From assembly GCA_905197905.1 (NCBI GenBank), contig CAJKAP010000001.1, forward strand, positions 124,001 to 188,000: a stretch of 64,000 nucleotides of DNA. The letters are read 5' to 3'. Position 1 is the first letter of the stretch. Each line of letters starts with the position of its first letter. The notes under the pieces were generated by a model, which saw only the letters and a program-made list of their open reading frames with translations, was not told the origin of the DNA and searched no databases. The stretch is from an uncultured Sutterella sp. (GTDB lineage: Bacteria > Pseudomonadota > Gammaproteobacteria > Burkholderiales > Burkholderiaceae_F). Positions 33,897 to 42,254 of this stretch are shown here, one piece after another. The translations under genes were made by a program, and so were the position numbers.

Positions 33897-33911
33897 CCTC
33901 TTCTCAAAAAC

Positions 33912-33942
33912 AAAGGCCGTACTCAACTTGAGCACGGCCTTT
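33912..33942. terminator. Bidirectional terminator between the I9-like gene and metQ
   Basis: Arms AAAGGCCGTACTCAA and CTTGAGCACGGCCTTT (one A-C mismatch) form a long stem flanked by A-rich sequence on the left and T-rich sequence on the right. Confidence 0.8.
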
Positions 33943-33982
33943 GCCTCATTATCAATACATCTCGAGAAACTCAAACGTTAGT

Positions 33983-34786
33983 TTAGAAAACCGGGATTAC
34001 CCCGCCTTCGTATTTCTCTTCGATGAACTTCTTCACTTCAGGCGAAGTGAGAACCTTCTTCAACTTCTGGAATTCTTCCTTCTGGGCGTCGCCCTTGCGA
34101 ACCACCACAACGTTGCCAAACGGAGAAGATTTCTCTTCGAGTGCGATGGCATTCTTAGCGGGGTTCAAACCAGCGGCTAAAGCGAAGTTAGCGTTAATCA
34201 CAGAAGCGGTGACGTCATCCAAGGAGCGCGGCAGAAGGGCAGGTTCCAATTCGAGGAACTTCAACTTCTTCGGATTTTCGACGATGTCAGCCGTCGTGGC
34301 CAAGAGCGTCGCTCCTTCGCGCAACTTGATGAGGCCAGAGTATTCGAGCACCTTCAAAGCGCGACCTTCGTTCGTCGGGTCGGACGGAATGGCGATCTGG
34401 GAGCCATCAGGAATGTCCTTCAAGGATTTCACTTTCTTCGAGTAGAGTCCCAAGGGTTCCAAGTGCACGCTCACGAGAATTTCGTAGTCGAGTTTGTGCT
34501 GCTTGGCAAAGTCTTCCAAATAAGGAACCGTTTGGAAGTAGTTAGCGGATAAGTCGCCCGACTTCAAAGCGAGATTCGGCTGAATGTAGTCGTTAAATTC
34601 AACAATCTTCAGGTCAACCCCTTCCTGGGCAAGCTTTGGCTTAATGAATTCAGCAATTTCAGCGTGTGGAACAGGCGTCACACCGAACTTCAATTCAATA
34701 TTTTTTGCAAAAGCGGACGTACCAACGGAACCAAAAGCAAGTGCAGCAGCAAGGGCAACAGGCGTCAAGAAGCGAGAGAGAGACAT
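33983..34786 (-). CDS. metQ: Methionine ABC transporter binding protein MetQ/NlpA family
   Basis: A 267-residue periplasmic binding protein. A signal peptide (MSLSRFLTPVALAAALAFG, cleavage near AFA-KN at residue 27) lacks a lipobox cysteine, so unlike E. coli MetQ it would be soluble. Family blocks are LKFGVTPVPHAEIAEFIKP, VEFNDYIQPNLALKSGDLSANYFQ and IAIPSDPTNEGRALKVLE, in which NEGRAL is typical. RBS TAGGAG precedes the ATG. No metN or metI lies nearby, so it must work with an ATPase/permease encoded elsewhere. A long GC-rich leader upstream may control it. Confidence 0.93.
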   Translation of the reverse strand: MSLSRFLTPVALAAALAFGSVGTSAFAKNIELKFGVTPVPHAEIAEFIKPKLAQEGVDLKIVEFNDYIQPNLALKSGDLSANYFQTVPYLEDFAKQHKLDYEILVSVHLEPLGLYSKKVKSLKDIPDGSQIAIPSDPTNEGRALKVLEYSGLIKLREGATLLATTADIVENPKKLKFLELEPALLPRSLDDVTASVINANFALAAGLNPAKNAIALEEKSSPFGNVVVVRKGDAQKEEFQKLKKVLTSPEVKKFIEEKYEGGVIPVF

Positions 34787-34864
34787 AATAAAACTCCTAA
34801 AGTATCTGGATTCAATGTTTATGTTTGGATAAAAGTTTGGGTAGAGCGCTGATTGCCTTAGGAT

Positions 34865-35090
34865 TCAAAAAAGAGAGCAAAGCGGTGAATTACCCATGAA
34901 GCAGAGACTTTGGTCGAGGTTGGTAGCCAGAGCGCGCCCGCGGCGCAATCTGTGAGGGGCTTCGCGGTAGAGGAACCGCTGACCTTCGACCAGGAGAGAG
35001 AACTAACTTGAAAGTGCAGGCACCACAAGCTGTGTCAAATGAGACCTTCCTACACCCTCCTCACAGGAGGGCGTACTTTTACTTTACCGA
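34865..35090 (-). promoter_or_regulatory. GC-rich structured leader upstream of metQ, candidate riboswitch or small RNA
   Basis: This block is clearly more G+C-rich than the flanking spacer and full of potential helices. Read toward metQ they include GCCCTCCT/AGGAGGG near 35.07 kb, ACCGC/GCGGT near 34.97 kb and a pairing between GGTCGAAGGT and ACCTCGACC that encloses the middle. The leftward end AAAG...GGGT-AATTC-ACC-G-CTTT (34912-34879) is followed by GCTCTCTTTTTT, a possible attenuator. It ends about 80 bp before metQ. I compared it by eye with SAM-I, SAM-II, SAM-IV and cobalamin cores and found no match. Transcription in the other direction cannot be excluded, since CCCTCCT/AGGAGGG is followed on the plus strand by CGTACTTTTACTTT. 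Confidence 0.4.
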
Positions 35091-35109
35091 AAGGAAAATT
35101 TTTTTGTGG

Positions 35110-35147
35110 GAGAAAAAGAAAATGGGTTGAGGTATTACCTCAACCCA
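35110..35147 (-). terminator. Terminator after nnr
   Basis: Leftward, an 11-bp perfect stem (TGGGTTGAGGT and ACCTCAACCCA) with a three-base loop is followed by TTTTCTTTTTCTC. It begins 29 bp past the nnr stop. Confidence 0.9.
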
Positions 35148-35175
35148 CGATATTTTACCTAGTCTCAGAGAGAGA

Positions 35176-36663
35176 TTAAATGAAGCAAGCGTCCGTATTC
35201 TTCAAGTGTCCATCAGCACGAGCATCTTGAAGAATGGCCATGGCGTTAGGGGCAATATCGCTAGCGGTCATGCCAGCTTCAATCCCTTCGCTTGCCAACC
35301 CATGGAGGTAAACGGCAGCGTGAACGGATTCGACCATATCAAAACCCTGCGCGAACATCGCACCAATCATGCCAGCGAGCACATCGCCACTTCCTGCCGT
35401 AGCAAGCGCAGGCGTGCCTGTTGGGTTAATCCAAGCGCGAGCGCTACGAAGCGAGATCACGCTTCCCACGCCCTTTAAGACCACAATCGCGCCACTTTGC
35501 ACGGCCAATTCTCGGCAAGCTGCCACGCGATCAACCGTGACACCCTTCGTGTCACGACGAAGGAGTTTTGCGGCTTCGCCAGGATGCGGAGTGATCACCG
35601 TAGGAGCTTGGCGAGCAAGGAGTTTGTCTTGCAAGGGCATGTTGGCTGCAATGATGTTAAGCGCATCCGCGTCAAAGACCACGGGCTTATCAGAGTCAAG
35701 TGCCTTAATGACGAGTGCTTTAGCCTCCTCTGTTTGACCCAAGCCACAACCCACAACAATGACAGACGCACTCGTAAAGTCAGAAGAGGGCGTACCAAAC
35801 ATTAATTCTGGGTAGAGCATGTCAACCGATGGGGCATTTTTACTCAGAGGGTAGACCGTCACGCGACCTGCGCCCGAGACTAAAGCAGAACGAGCTGCAA
35901 GCAGTGCCGCACCGATCATGCCGTCTGCACCACCAACGACCGCAACATGACCAAAGTTCCCTTTATGCGTGTTTCGGTCGCGAGGACGAAGCACATGCTG
36001 GATTTCATCTGGACCAATGACGGAGAGGTTCGAGAGTGGGACAGAAACGTCTAAGGTGTTGATCACAATTTCACCTGCGGCATCAGCACCATCATTCATA
36101 TAGAGCCCTGCTTTGGTCGCTAAGAAGGTGAGGGTGATGTCAGCACGGCAACCCGGGTATGTTCCAATCCAGTGCCCAGTTGCATGATTTAAACCAGAAG
36201 GCACATCTAGCGAAATTTTGAGTGCTTGACGTTCATTGAACCAGAGCACGGCATCGAGATAGTCGCCCCTGATCGGTTTTTTGAGCCCAATACCGAAAAG
36301 ACCATCGACCACGCAGTCGGCTTTACGTGCCATGTAAGGGTCGGCTTCGATTTCTCCACCTGAAGCATTCCAGCGTTCGAGCTGCGCTAAGGCAAGCGAA
36401 GTCGTCGGACGACGACCAGCGGGCAAAATGAGCACGACGTCGCGATTTTTCTGTTTTAATTCACAGGCGAGCGCAATCGCGTCTCCACCATTGTTACCAG
36501 GTCCCGCCAAAATGCTGACTTTGGCATCGCTCGGGAGACGAGATTCAATTAACTGCGCAGCAGCGATCCCTGCGCGTTCCATCAGCGTCGCTTCTCCGAG
36601 CTGGTTGGCGGCACGGTGTTCTAAGGCTTGAAATTCGTCATCATTGAAAATGGTGAGACTCAT
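35176..36663 (-). CDS. nnr: Bifunctional NAD(P)H-hydrate repair enzyme (epimerase/dehydratase)
   Basis: A 495-residue fusion that repairs damaged NADH and NADPH. The N-terminal YjeF_N epimerase domain (about 1-215) carries GPGNNGGDAIALA and FGIGLKKPIRGDYLDAV. The C-terminal ribokinase-like dehydratase (about 225-490) carries TPHPGEAAKLLRRD and TAGSGDVLAGMIGAM, with the ADP-binding glycine loop. The start at 36663 follows AGGAC; upstream in-frame codons lack family content. It lies 162 bp downstream of the DadA-like gene on the same strand. Confidence 0.95.
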   Translation of the reverse strand: MSLTIFNDDEFQALEHRAANQLGEATLMERAGIAAAQLIESRLPSDAKVSILAGPGNNGGDAIALACELKQKNRDVVLILPAGRRPTTSLALAQLERWNASGGEIEADPYMARKADCVVDGLFGIGLKKPIRGDYLDAVLWFNERQALKISLDVPSGLNHATGHWIGTYPGCRADITLTFLATKAGLYMNDGADAAGEIVINTLDVSVPLSNLSVIGPDEIQHVLRPRDRNTHKGNFGHVAVVGGADGMIGAALLAARSALVSGAGRVTVYPLSKNAPSVDMLYPELMFGTPSSDFTSASVIVVGCGLGQTEEAKALVIKALDSDKPVVFDADALNIIAANMPLQDKLLARQAPTVITPHPGEAAKLLRRDTKGVTVDRVAACRELAVQSGAIVVLKGVGSVISLRSARAWINPTGTPALATAGSGDVLAGMIGAMFAQGFDMVESVHAAVYLHGLASEGIEAGMTASDIAPNAMAILQDARADGHLKNTDACFI

Positions 36664-36825
36664 TTGAAACTGTCCTTTTGATAATTTGCTTGGAATATTT
36701 TTTCTGACCGTTGAGGTCAAGAGCGAGCTCTGTGAAGAAGCTTCGCTCTTTTCTCGATCAGCAAGATTGTTGCGCACATTCTACTCGCCCAAGCTTAAAG
36801 CCGATTGGCAAGTCGCTGGCTCAAT

Positions 36826-37986
36826 TTAGCGGAAACGCGAAATGCTGAGCGCTTGGGCGTGTTCTGGGGTTTCGCCACGCAGAAGTTGCGCTAGCGTATC
36901 GGCATAGTAGGGCGCAAAGTCGGCACCATGAATGCCACCCGCAACGTTAAGCCAAAGACCAGGAATACCGCTTTCTCCCACAACCCCTAAAGAGTCGGGT
37001 GTGGTGAGAACGCTCTGCGAGAAGTAGCGAGCATTTTTCCAGTCACCAATATCGGGGAAGTACTTCATGCCAGCTTCCCAGAGTGCTCGGTATTCGGCAT
37101 CACGATCGAAGTCGCCCTCAAGACCAAGGTACCAGCGTCCCTGCACTCGCAAGAAGTCTTCGAGTGGCGAAAGGAGGAATCCATCGGGATCGATGATGGC
37201 ATGACGGATGCGCATGGCATCCCCAAAGAGCGTGGTATTTAAGACGCAACGCGTCAGAGGTAACATCGGGAATTTAATTTTGGCGGCTTTGAGGAGCGCT
37301 TGAGCCCCAAGACCGGCAGCGATCACCACTGCGTCAGCACTGAAAGTTTCCGTGGCGGTCTTCACGCCGCGGCAACGTCCGTCAGAAATCACAAAATCGG
37401 TGACGAGCTGATTGTTGAGAATAGGAACTTCATGCTCAAGAAGCCATTCTTTGAGTTGCTTCGCGAAGTAGCTAATCGACCAAGAAACACTACGGCTTAC
37501 TTGAAAACTCGTGCCAGGTTTTACCCCGTAGAGCGAAGGCTCAATCTGCAACCACATATCGAGCGGAATCTCTTCGTGTTCGTTCTCGGTTTTGTTTTTG
37601 TCAGACTGGGCAATGAGCGTGCCAGCACTTTCCTGAAGGAGAAAACCTTCTGATTCAGAGTGCTGACGCAACCAGGCAATAGACGCGTCGGAGAAAATTT
37701 TCGTGAGACGGTTGAGTTCCGCTGCACGCTCTTCGCTGCGACTCTTTTTCATTAGATGCGCAAAAATAGGGTGCTGGAAAACAAGGCCAGCCCCATAGAC
37801 GAGAGAAGTGTTCGGAGAACTTAAGAGCTGAGGCTCGGCATCGCCAATGAGCCCTGAGCAACTATAACTCGCTCCTTGGCAAGGCGAGGGGCGTCCTTCA
37901 AGGAGCGTGACATGAATGCCACGAGAAAAAAGCGCATACGCTGTCATGAGCCCAGTGATCCCAGCTCCGACGACTAAAACCTGCAT
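36826..37986 (-). CDS. FAD-dependent amino-acid oxidase/dehydrogenase (DadA/DAO family)
   Basis: A 386-residue flavoprotein of the DAO fold. The N-terminal Rossmann motif is VLVVGAGITGLMTAYAL (GxGxxG at 7-12) followed by E30 for FAD ribose binding (LLEGRPSPCQGAS). AVVIAAGLGAQALL and the C-terminal GLWLNVAGGIHGADFAPYYADTLAQLLRG complete the FAD site. The family includes D-amino-acid dehydrogenase, glycine oxidase and sarcosine oxidase; I cannot tell which. No signal peptide or membrane anchor is clear. It may be co-transcribed with nnr. Confidence 0.88.
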   Translation of the reverse strand: MQVLVVGAGITGLMTAYALFSRGIHVTLLEGRPSPCQGASYSCSGLIGDAEPQLLSSPNTSLVYGAGLVFQHPIFAHLMKKSRSEERAAELNRLTKIFSDASIAWLRQHSESEGFLLQESAGTLIAQSDKNKTENEHEEIPLDMWLQIEPSLYGVKPGTSFQVSRSVSWSISYFAKQLKEWLLEHEVPILNNQLVTDFVISDGRCRGVKTATETFSADAVVIAAGLGAQALLKAAKIKFPMLPLTRCVLNTTLFGDAMRIRHAIIDPDGFLLSPLEDFLRVQGRWYLGLEGDFDRDAEYRALWEAGMKYFPDIGDWKNARYFSQSVLTTPDSLGVVGESGIPGLWLNVAGGIHGADFAPYYADTLAQLLRGETPEHAQALSISRFR

Positions 37987-38149
37987 GATATTTTTTTGAG
38001 GATGAATTCTAAAAACGAGCTTTCACATTGTATCGAAGATCGGGAAAATTAGCACCTTTGAGTTCTCCTCGCTACAATGAAAAGATTCCTCCGAATCGCT
38101 TTATAGCTATTCGCCACAACGACTTTTCCTTTTTAAGAAGAAATAGACC

Positions 38150-38767
38150 ATGGACAAGACGTGCGACAACTGCAGTATTCCTCTCGTCTCTTTGCCTGCG
38201 CCACGCGCTGAGCGAGAAAACGATCCGCTCACGGAAACCACGGTGAGCGCTGAGACCATTTACCACAACCATTTCATCAAAGTTCGTCAAGAAGCGGTGA
38301 CGCTCCCAGGGGGTGAATCTTCGACGCGCTTTGTTTTCCCGCACCGCGGTGCTTGTGCCATGATTCCGTTAGATCACGATGGCAATATCGTGCTCGAGCG
38401 CCAATGGCGTCATCCTCTTCGCAAAGCGTTTTGGGAAATCCCTGCAGGCAAAATTGACGATGAAGAAGATGAGTTGACCTGCGCTAAGCGTGAACTTCAT
38501 GAAGAGTGTGGCTTGAGTGCGGCAAAGTGGAAGCGCTTAGGGCTCATTAATAATGCAATTGGCTATAGCGACGAGCATATCGTGATTTATTTGGCCGAAG
38601 AGCTCACCTATGGTAAGCAAGAGCTTGACCCTGGCGAATACCTCGAACTCTACCGAGTGCCCTTTGAGGAAGCCCTTGCGATGTGCCTTGATGGCCGCAT
38701 CACGGACGTGAAAACACTCGTAGGGATTTTCTGGCTTCAGAAAGAATTAGAAAGCCGAAAGGCTTAA
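38150..38767 (+). CDS. Nudix hydrolase, ADP-ribose pyrophosphatase type
   Basis: A 205-residue hydrolase. The Nudix box is complete: GKIDDEEDELTCAKRELHEECGL fits G-x5-E-x7-REUxEExGU, with the catalytic REL-HEE glutamates. Upstream, FPHRGACAMIPLDHDGNIVLERQWRHP and FWEIPAG match NudF-type ADP-sugar pyrophosphatases; downstream, YSDEHIVIYLAEEL agrees. The N-terminal 30 residues hold C5, C8 with no second pair, so no zinc ribbon is likely. It would cleave ADP-ribose or ADP-sugars to AMP and a sugar phosphate. Neighbouring nnr also deals with nicotinamide nucleotide repair, though on the other strand. Confidence 0.92.
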   Translation: MDKTCDNCSIPLVSLPAPRAERENDPLTETTVSAETIYHNHFIKVRQEAVTLPGGESSTRFVFPHRGACAMIPLDHDGNIVLERQWRHPLRKAFWEIPAGKIDDEEDELTCAKRELHEECGLSAAKWKRLGLINNAIGYSDEHIVIYLAEELTYGKQELDPGEYLELYRVPFEEALAMCLDGRITDVKTLVGIFWLQKELESRKA

Positions 38768-38820
38768 AAGACGGCAAAAAGAAGTCTTTAAACCAGAGGT
38801 TTGGAAATTGCAAAGTGATC

Positions 38821-38850
38821 TTGGCAAACTTTAAAAGAGTATGCTAAGAT
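38821..38850 (+). promoter_or_regulatory. Promoter of tRNA-Gly
   Basis: TTGGCA (38821-38826) and TAAGAT (38845-38850, preceded by TGC as extended -10) are separated by 18 bp, 14 bp before the tRNA. Confidence 0.65.
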
Positions 38851-38864
38851 TCAACTTCTCAATT

Positions 38865-38939
38865 GCGGGTGTCGTATAACGGCTATTACCCTAGCCTTCC
38901 AAGCTAGAGACGAGGGTTCGACTCCCTTCACCCGCTCCA
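38865..38939 (+). tRNA. tRNA-Gly (anticodon TCC)
   Basis: A 75-base tRNA with encoded CCA. Acceptor GCGGGTG/CACCCGC, anticodon stem CTAGC/GCTAG with loop CTTCCAA (anticodon TCC), T-loop GGTTCGACTCC. Confidence 0.96.
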
Positions 38940-38950
38940 GAATTCTTGTA

Positions 38951-38985
38951 GCCCGTTGCACGAATTGCGTTGCAGCGGGTTTTTT
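38951..38985 (+). terminator. Terminator after tRNA-Gly
   Basis: Arms CCCGTTGCA and TGCAGCGGG (one T-G pair) are followed by six T residues. Confidence 0.88.
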
Positions 38986-39128
38986 GTTGCCCGTCAAAAC
39001 GCGTTTAAAACGCTGTGTACAGGCGCAACAGAGCCTCTTCTGAAAAAACGAAGATGGGGCCTTAAAAGATTTGGGGATTTTGTGAAATTGATGGAATCGC
39101 CTGTTAGACAGGGAAAAAGAAGTGAAAT

Positions 39129-39220
39129 TGGCGGAGAAGGAGGGATTCGAACCCTCGAGGCCCTTATTCGGACCTGCACCCTTAGCAGGGGTGTGCATTC
39201 GACCACTCTGCCACTTCTCC
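39129..39220 (-). tRNA. tRNA-Ser (anticodon GCT)
   Basis: A class II tRNA with encoded CCA. Acceptor GGAGAAG/CTTCTCC, anticodon stem CACCC/GGGTG with loop CTGCTAA (anticodon GCT), and a long variable arm. Confidence 0.95.
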
Positions 39221-39265
39221 GCCGATTTATGCCCTCTTGAGCGTGAAAGATCAAGAGAGAGGAGA

Positions 39266-39294
39266 AGCATAGCACGTTTAAAAAGAAAATGCAA
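39266..39294 (-). promoter_or_regulatory. Promoter of tRNA-Ser(GCT)
   Basis: Leftward, TTGCAT (39294-39289) and TATGCT (39271-39266) are separated by 17 bp. A CTCTTGA/TCAAGAG hairpin lies between promoter and tRNA. Confidence 0.72.
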
Positions 39295-39638
39295 AAAAAT
39301 TATTGTGTGGAAGGCGTCTTCTTTTTTCGAGTCTCTTGTAGGTACAAAAGAGCAGGTGAGGAGTAATCCTTAGAGTGAGCGATTTTTAAAAGAATTATCG
39401 GCAAAAAGGCTGAAAGATCGCTACAATGCGGGCTATCAATTAAGGCGATGAGCGATGCTCTCAAACGGGAAGAATTTCTTTTTTTTGTGAGGTGTCGCTC
39501 CTGAGGGCTTGAGTTCCTCCAGTACGAGGTGTGCTGTTGAGTTGAATTCGCTCTCTAAGAGCTAATGCCAATCGAGATGACCGGATTATTGTTTTTATCT
39601 GCACTGGCTAAGGTGTGCTTAGCTCAGTGAACTGGCTC
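39295..39638. other. Intergenic region before the nucleoside importer
   Basis: About 340 bp with no gene that I can support. It must contain the promoter of the importer operon. I see no clear -10/-35 pair, riboswitch or strong hairpin. Confidence 0.4.
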
Positions 39639-41165
39639 ATGACTCCAAGACTTAGACTCCAAAATATCACTAAGCGCTACCTCAATATCGTGGCCAATCA
39701 TGACATTTCTCTGGAGGTTGCTCCAGGCGAAGTGCTGGCCATTTTGGGGGAGAACGGGGCGGGTAAATCCACCCTGATGAAGATCATCTACGGCGCAGTG
39801 CGTCCTGATGAAGGCACTATTGAGTTTGACGGCGCACCGCTCAACTTAAATAGCCCCTCAGAGGCTCGTGCAGCAGGGATCTCCATGGTGCACCAGCACT
39901 TTGCGCTTTTCGACACCCTCACTGTGGCGGAAAATGTTGCCCTAGGCCTTCCAGAACCGCGCCCAATTGCTGAAATTGCCCAAGAAGTGCGCCGCTTGGG
40001 CGAGCGCTATGGGATTGAAGTCGACCCCACCGCAGTCGTCTACGAACTCTCCATGGGTGAGCGTCAGCGCGTGGAAATCATTCGCTCCTTGATGACGGAG
40101 CCTAAGTTGCTCATTTTGGACGAACCTACGTCTGTCTTGGTTCCTCAAGCTGTAGAAAAACTCTTTAAGACGCTACACAAACTCTCGCTCGAAGGCGTCT
40201 CCATTCTCTTTATCTCCCACAAACTCGATGAAATTCGTGAGTTAGCAGACCGCTGTGCGGTTTTGCGCCACGGAGAAATCATCGCCACTGTTAATCCCAA
40301 AGAAGAAACTGCGGCTTCCCTTGCGCAATTGATGATTGGAGCAGAACCGCCCAAGATGCGCGAAGCTACCCGTGAGCCAGGCGAAGTCGTTTTCTCTTTG
40401 AAGGACGTTTCTGTTGAAGGAAACCTGCGCCTTTGTGGCATCCAGAATGTTTCGATTGACGTGCGCGAAGGGGAAATCGTGGGGATTGCCGGGATTTCTG
40501 GGAATGGTCAGGTGCGCTTAATGGCGGTGGCCTCTGGAGAACAGTTAACAGCCCCCGAAAGCGTGAAGCTTTTTGGTAAGCCCGTTGGACACCTCTACAC
40601 GAAACCACGCCGTCTGCAAGGATTACGCTACGTGCCTGAGCAGCGCTTAGGTCACGCCGCAGTGCCCGATGTGACGCTTCAAACAAACACCTATTTAACG
40701 GGTGACCAGTTTGTCAAAGGTGGCTTTATTCTCGCGGATAAAGCACGCCGCTTTGCCGAACTCGTGATTGAACGCTTCCATGTGAAGACTCCCTCTTCTC
40801 AAAAGACGGCGGCGAGCTTGTCTGGGGGGAATTTGCAGAAATTCATCATGGGTCGCGAAATCTTGCAAAACCCGAAAGTCCTGATCGTCAATCAACCGAC
40901 TTGGGGGGTGGACGTAGGGGCTGCATCAGATATTCGTCGCTCGCTCATGCGCTTGCGTGATGATGGTGCGGCGATTTTGATCGTCTCTGAAGAAATTGAA
41001 GAACTCTTTGAAATCTGTGATCGCATTGGAGTGATGTACCGCGGGTACTTGTCGCCCTGCGAGGATAAGGCAAAGATGAATATCGAAAAAGTGGGACAGT
41101 GGATGTCTGGTCTCTGGCCAAATGGTCCGGTGAAGAAGGCTGACGCACCAAAGGACGGGGAGTAA
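39639..41165 (+). CDS. Nucleoside (BMP-type) ABC transporter ATP-binding protein, two ATPase domains
   Basis: A 508-residue cytoplasmic protein with two ABC domains in tandem. Domain 1 has GENGAGKST, LSMGERQRVEI and LLILDEPTSVLVP. Domain 2 has the degenerate ISGNGQVRLM loop, LSGGNLQKFIMGREI and LIVNQPTWGVDVGA. The loss of the Walker A lysine and Walker B acid in domain 2 is normal for the YufO/NupO and RbsA-like families. The start at 39639 (MTPRLRLQNITKRY) is preferred over a GTG 24 bases upstream. The four genes that follow one another here make a complete purine/pyrimidine nucleoside importer. Confidence 0.92.
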   Translation: MTPRLRLQNITKRYLNIVANHDISLEVAPGEVLAILGENGAGKSTLMKIIYGAVRPDEGTIEFDGAPLNLNSPSEARAAGISMVHQHFALFDTLTVAENVALGLPEPRPIAEIAQEVRRLGERYGIEVDPTAVVYELSMGERQRVEIIRSLMTEPKLLILDEPTSVLVPQAVEKLFKTLHKLSLEGVSILFISHKLDEIRELADRCAVLRHGEIIATVNPKEETAASLAQLMIGAEPPKMREATREPGEVVFSLKDVSVEGNLRLCGIQNVSIDVREGEIVGIAGISGNGQVRLMAVASGEQLTAPESVKLFGKPVGHLYTKPRRLQGLRYVPEQRLGHAAVPDVTLQTNTYLTGDQFVKGGFILADKARRFAELVIERFHVKTPSSQKTAASLSGGNLQKFIMGREILQNPKVLIVNQPTWGVDVGAASDIRRSLMRLRDDGAAILIVSEEIEELFEICDRIGVMYRGYLSPCEDKAKMNIEKVGQWMSGLWPNGPVKKADAPKDGE

Positions 41166-41168
41166 ATC

Positions 41169-42254
41169 ATGCAGTTTCCTCTTCATTTAGAACCCCGTCT
41201 TGATCAGGCAAAGGCACTGCGTTGGATTTCTCCCATTGCAGCCCTTATTTTGACGGTCATCACGAGTGGGTTTATCTTCTTAGCGCTTGGCAAAGATCCG
41301 ATCACGGCGCTCTATACCTTCTTTATTGATCCGCTTGACTCGTTACGCGATTGGACTGAAGTTGCGGTCAAAATGACGCCGCTTCTTCTTTGTGCGGTGG
41401 GTCTCGTGGTCTGTTTCCGCGCCAATATGTGGAATATCGGGGCAGAAGGACAATTAGTGATGGGTGCTGTTGCGGGTGGGGCTGTCGCGCTGATGGCTGG
41501 TCCCAACACAGGTCCCTACTGGGTGATCCTTGTTCTTATCGCTTCTGCGCTCGGTGGCGCTATTTGGGGTGCGATTACCGCACTACTTCGTCATCGCTTC
41601 CATGCCAACGAAATTTTGGTTTCCTTGATGCTGGTCTACGTGGCACAGTTCTTCTTACAGTGGGCTGTGCAAGGACCGATGCGTGACCCACAAGGCTACG
41701 GATTCCCGCAAACGGAACTCTTTCAATCCGCTGCAACCTTGGGCGTCTTGATGGACGGGACACGTCTGCACTTTGGCTTTATTTTGGCTTTGATGAGTGC
41801 GCTGGGCATCTGGATCTTGATGGACAAGATGGCGCTCGGGATGGAATTTAAGATTTCCGGGATGGCTCCTTTGGCCGCTCGCTACGCAGGCTACCAACCA
41901 GGACACTTGATTTGGGCATCGCTTTTAATTAGTGGCGCCTTGGCAGGTTTAGCTGGTGGGATTGAAGCGGCGGGTCCTTTGGGACAGCTCACACTCTCGA
42001 TTAGCCCTGGCTACGGGTTTGCTGCCATTATCGTGGCTTTTGTGGGGCGACTTTCTCCGATTGGGTGTATTCCAGCGGCCTTTGTGATGGCGCTCTTTTA
42101 CTTAGGGGGCGAACTCGCTCAGAGCCGTTTAGGGCTACCAAACTCGATTACTGGGGTCTACCAAGGGCTCTTGCTCTTCTTTATTTTGGCTTGTGACACG
42201 ATGATCACCTACCGTGTGCGTTGGATTGGTTGGACGCGAGGAGTTGCGAAATGA
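41169..42254 (+). CDS. Nucleoside ABC transporter permease 1
   Basis: A 361-residue inner-membrane permease of the YufP/NupP type in the branched-chain/ribose permease superfamily. Visible blocks are FRANMWNIGAEGQLVMGAVAG, LRHRFHANEILVSLMLVYVA and GLAGGIEAAGPLGQL, with about nine hydrophobic segments. It starts three bases after the ATPase stop and overlaps the next permease by ATGA, so translation is coupled. It forms a heterodimer channel with the next gene's product. Confidence 0.93.
   Translation: MQFPLHLEPRLDQAKALRWISPIAALILTVITSGFIFLALGKDPITALYTFFIDPLDSLRDWTEVAVKMTPLLLCAVGLVVCFRANMWNIGAEGQLVMGAVAGGAVALMAGPNTGPYWVILVLIASALGGAIWGAITALLRHRFHANEILVSLMLVYVAQFFLQWAVQGPMRDPQGYGFPQTELFQSAATLGVLMDGTRLHFGFILALMSALGIWILMDKMALGMEFKISGMAPLAARYAGYQPGHLIWASLLISGALAGLAGGIEAAGPLGQLTLSISPGYGFAAIIVAFVGRLSPIGCIPAAFVMALFYLGGELAQSRLGLPNSITGVYQGLLLFFILACDTMITYRVRWIGWTRGVAK

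Noticed and set aside
34865..35090. SAM-I riboswitch upstream of metQ
   Set aside because: The conserved SAM-I core could not be found on either strand; the region is kept only as an unassigned structured leader.
39639..41165. Second ATPase domain of the nucleoside importer as a decayed gene
   Set aside because: Loss of Walker residues in domain 2 is normal for this family, so it is not a sign of degeneration.
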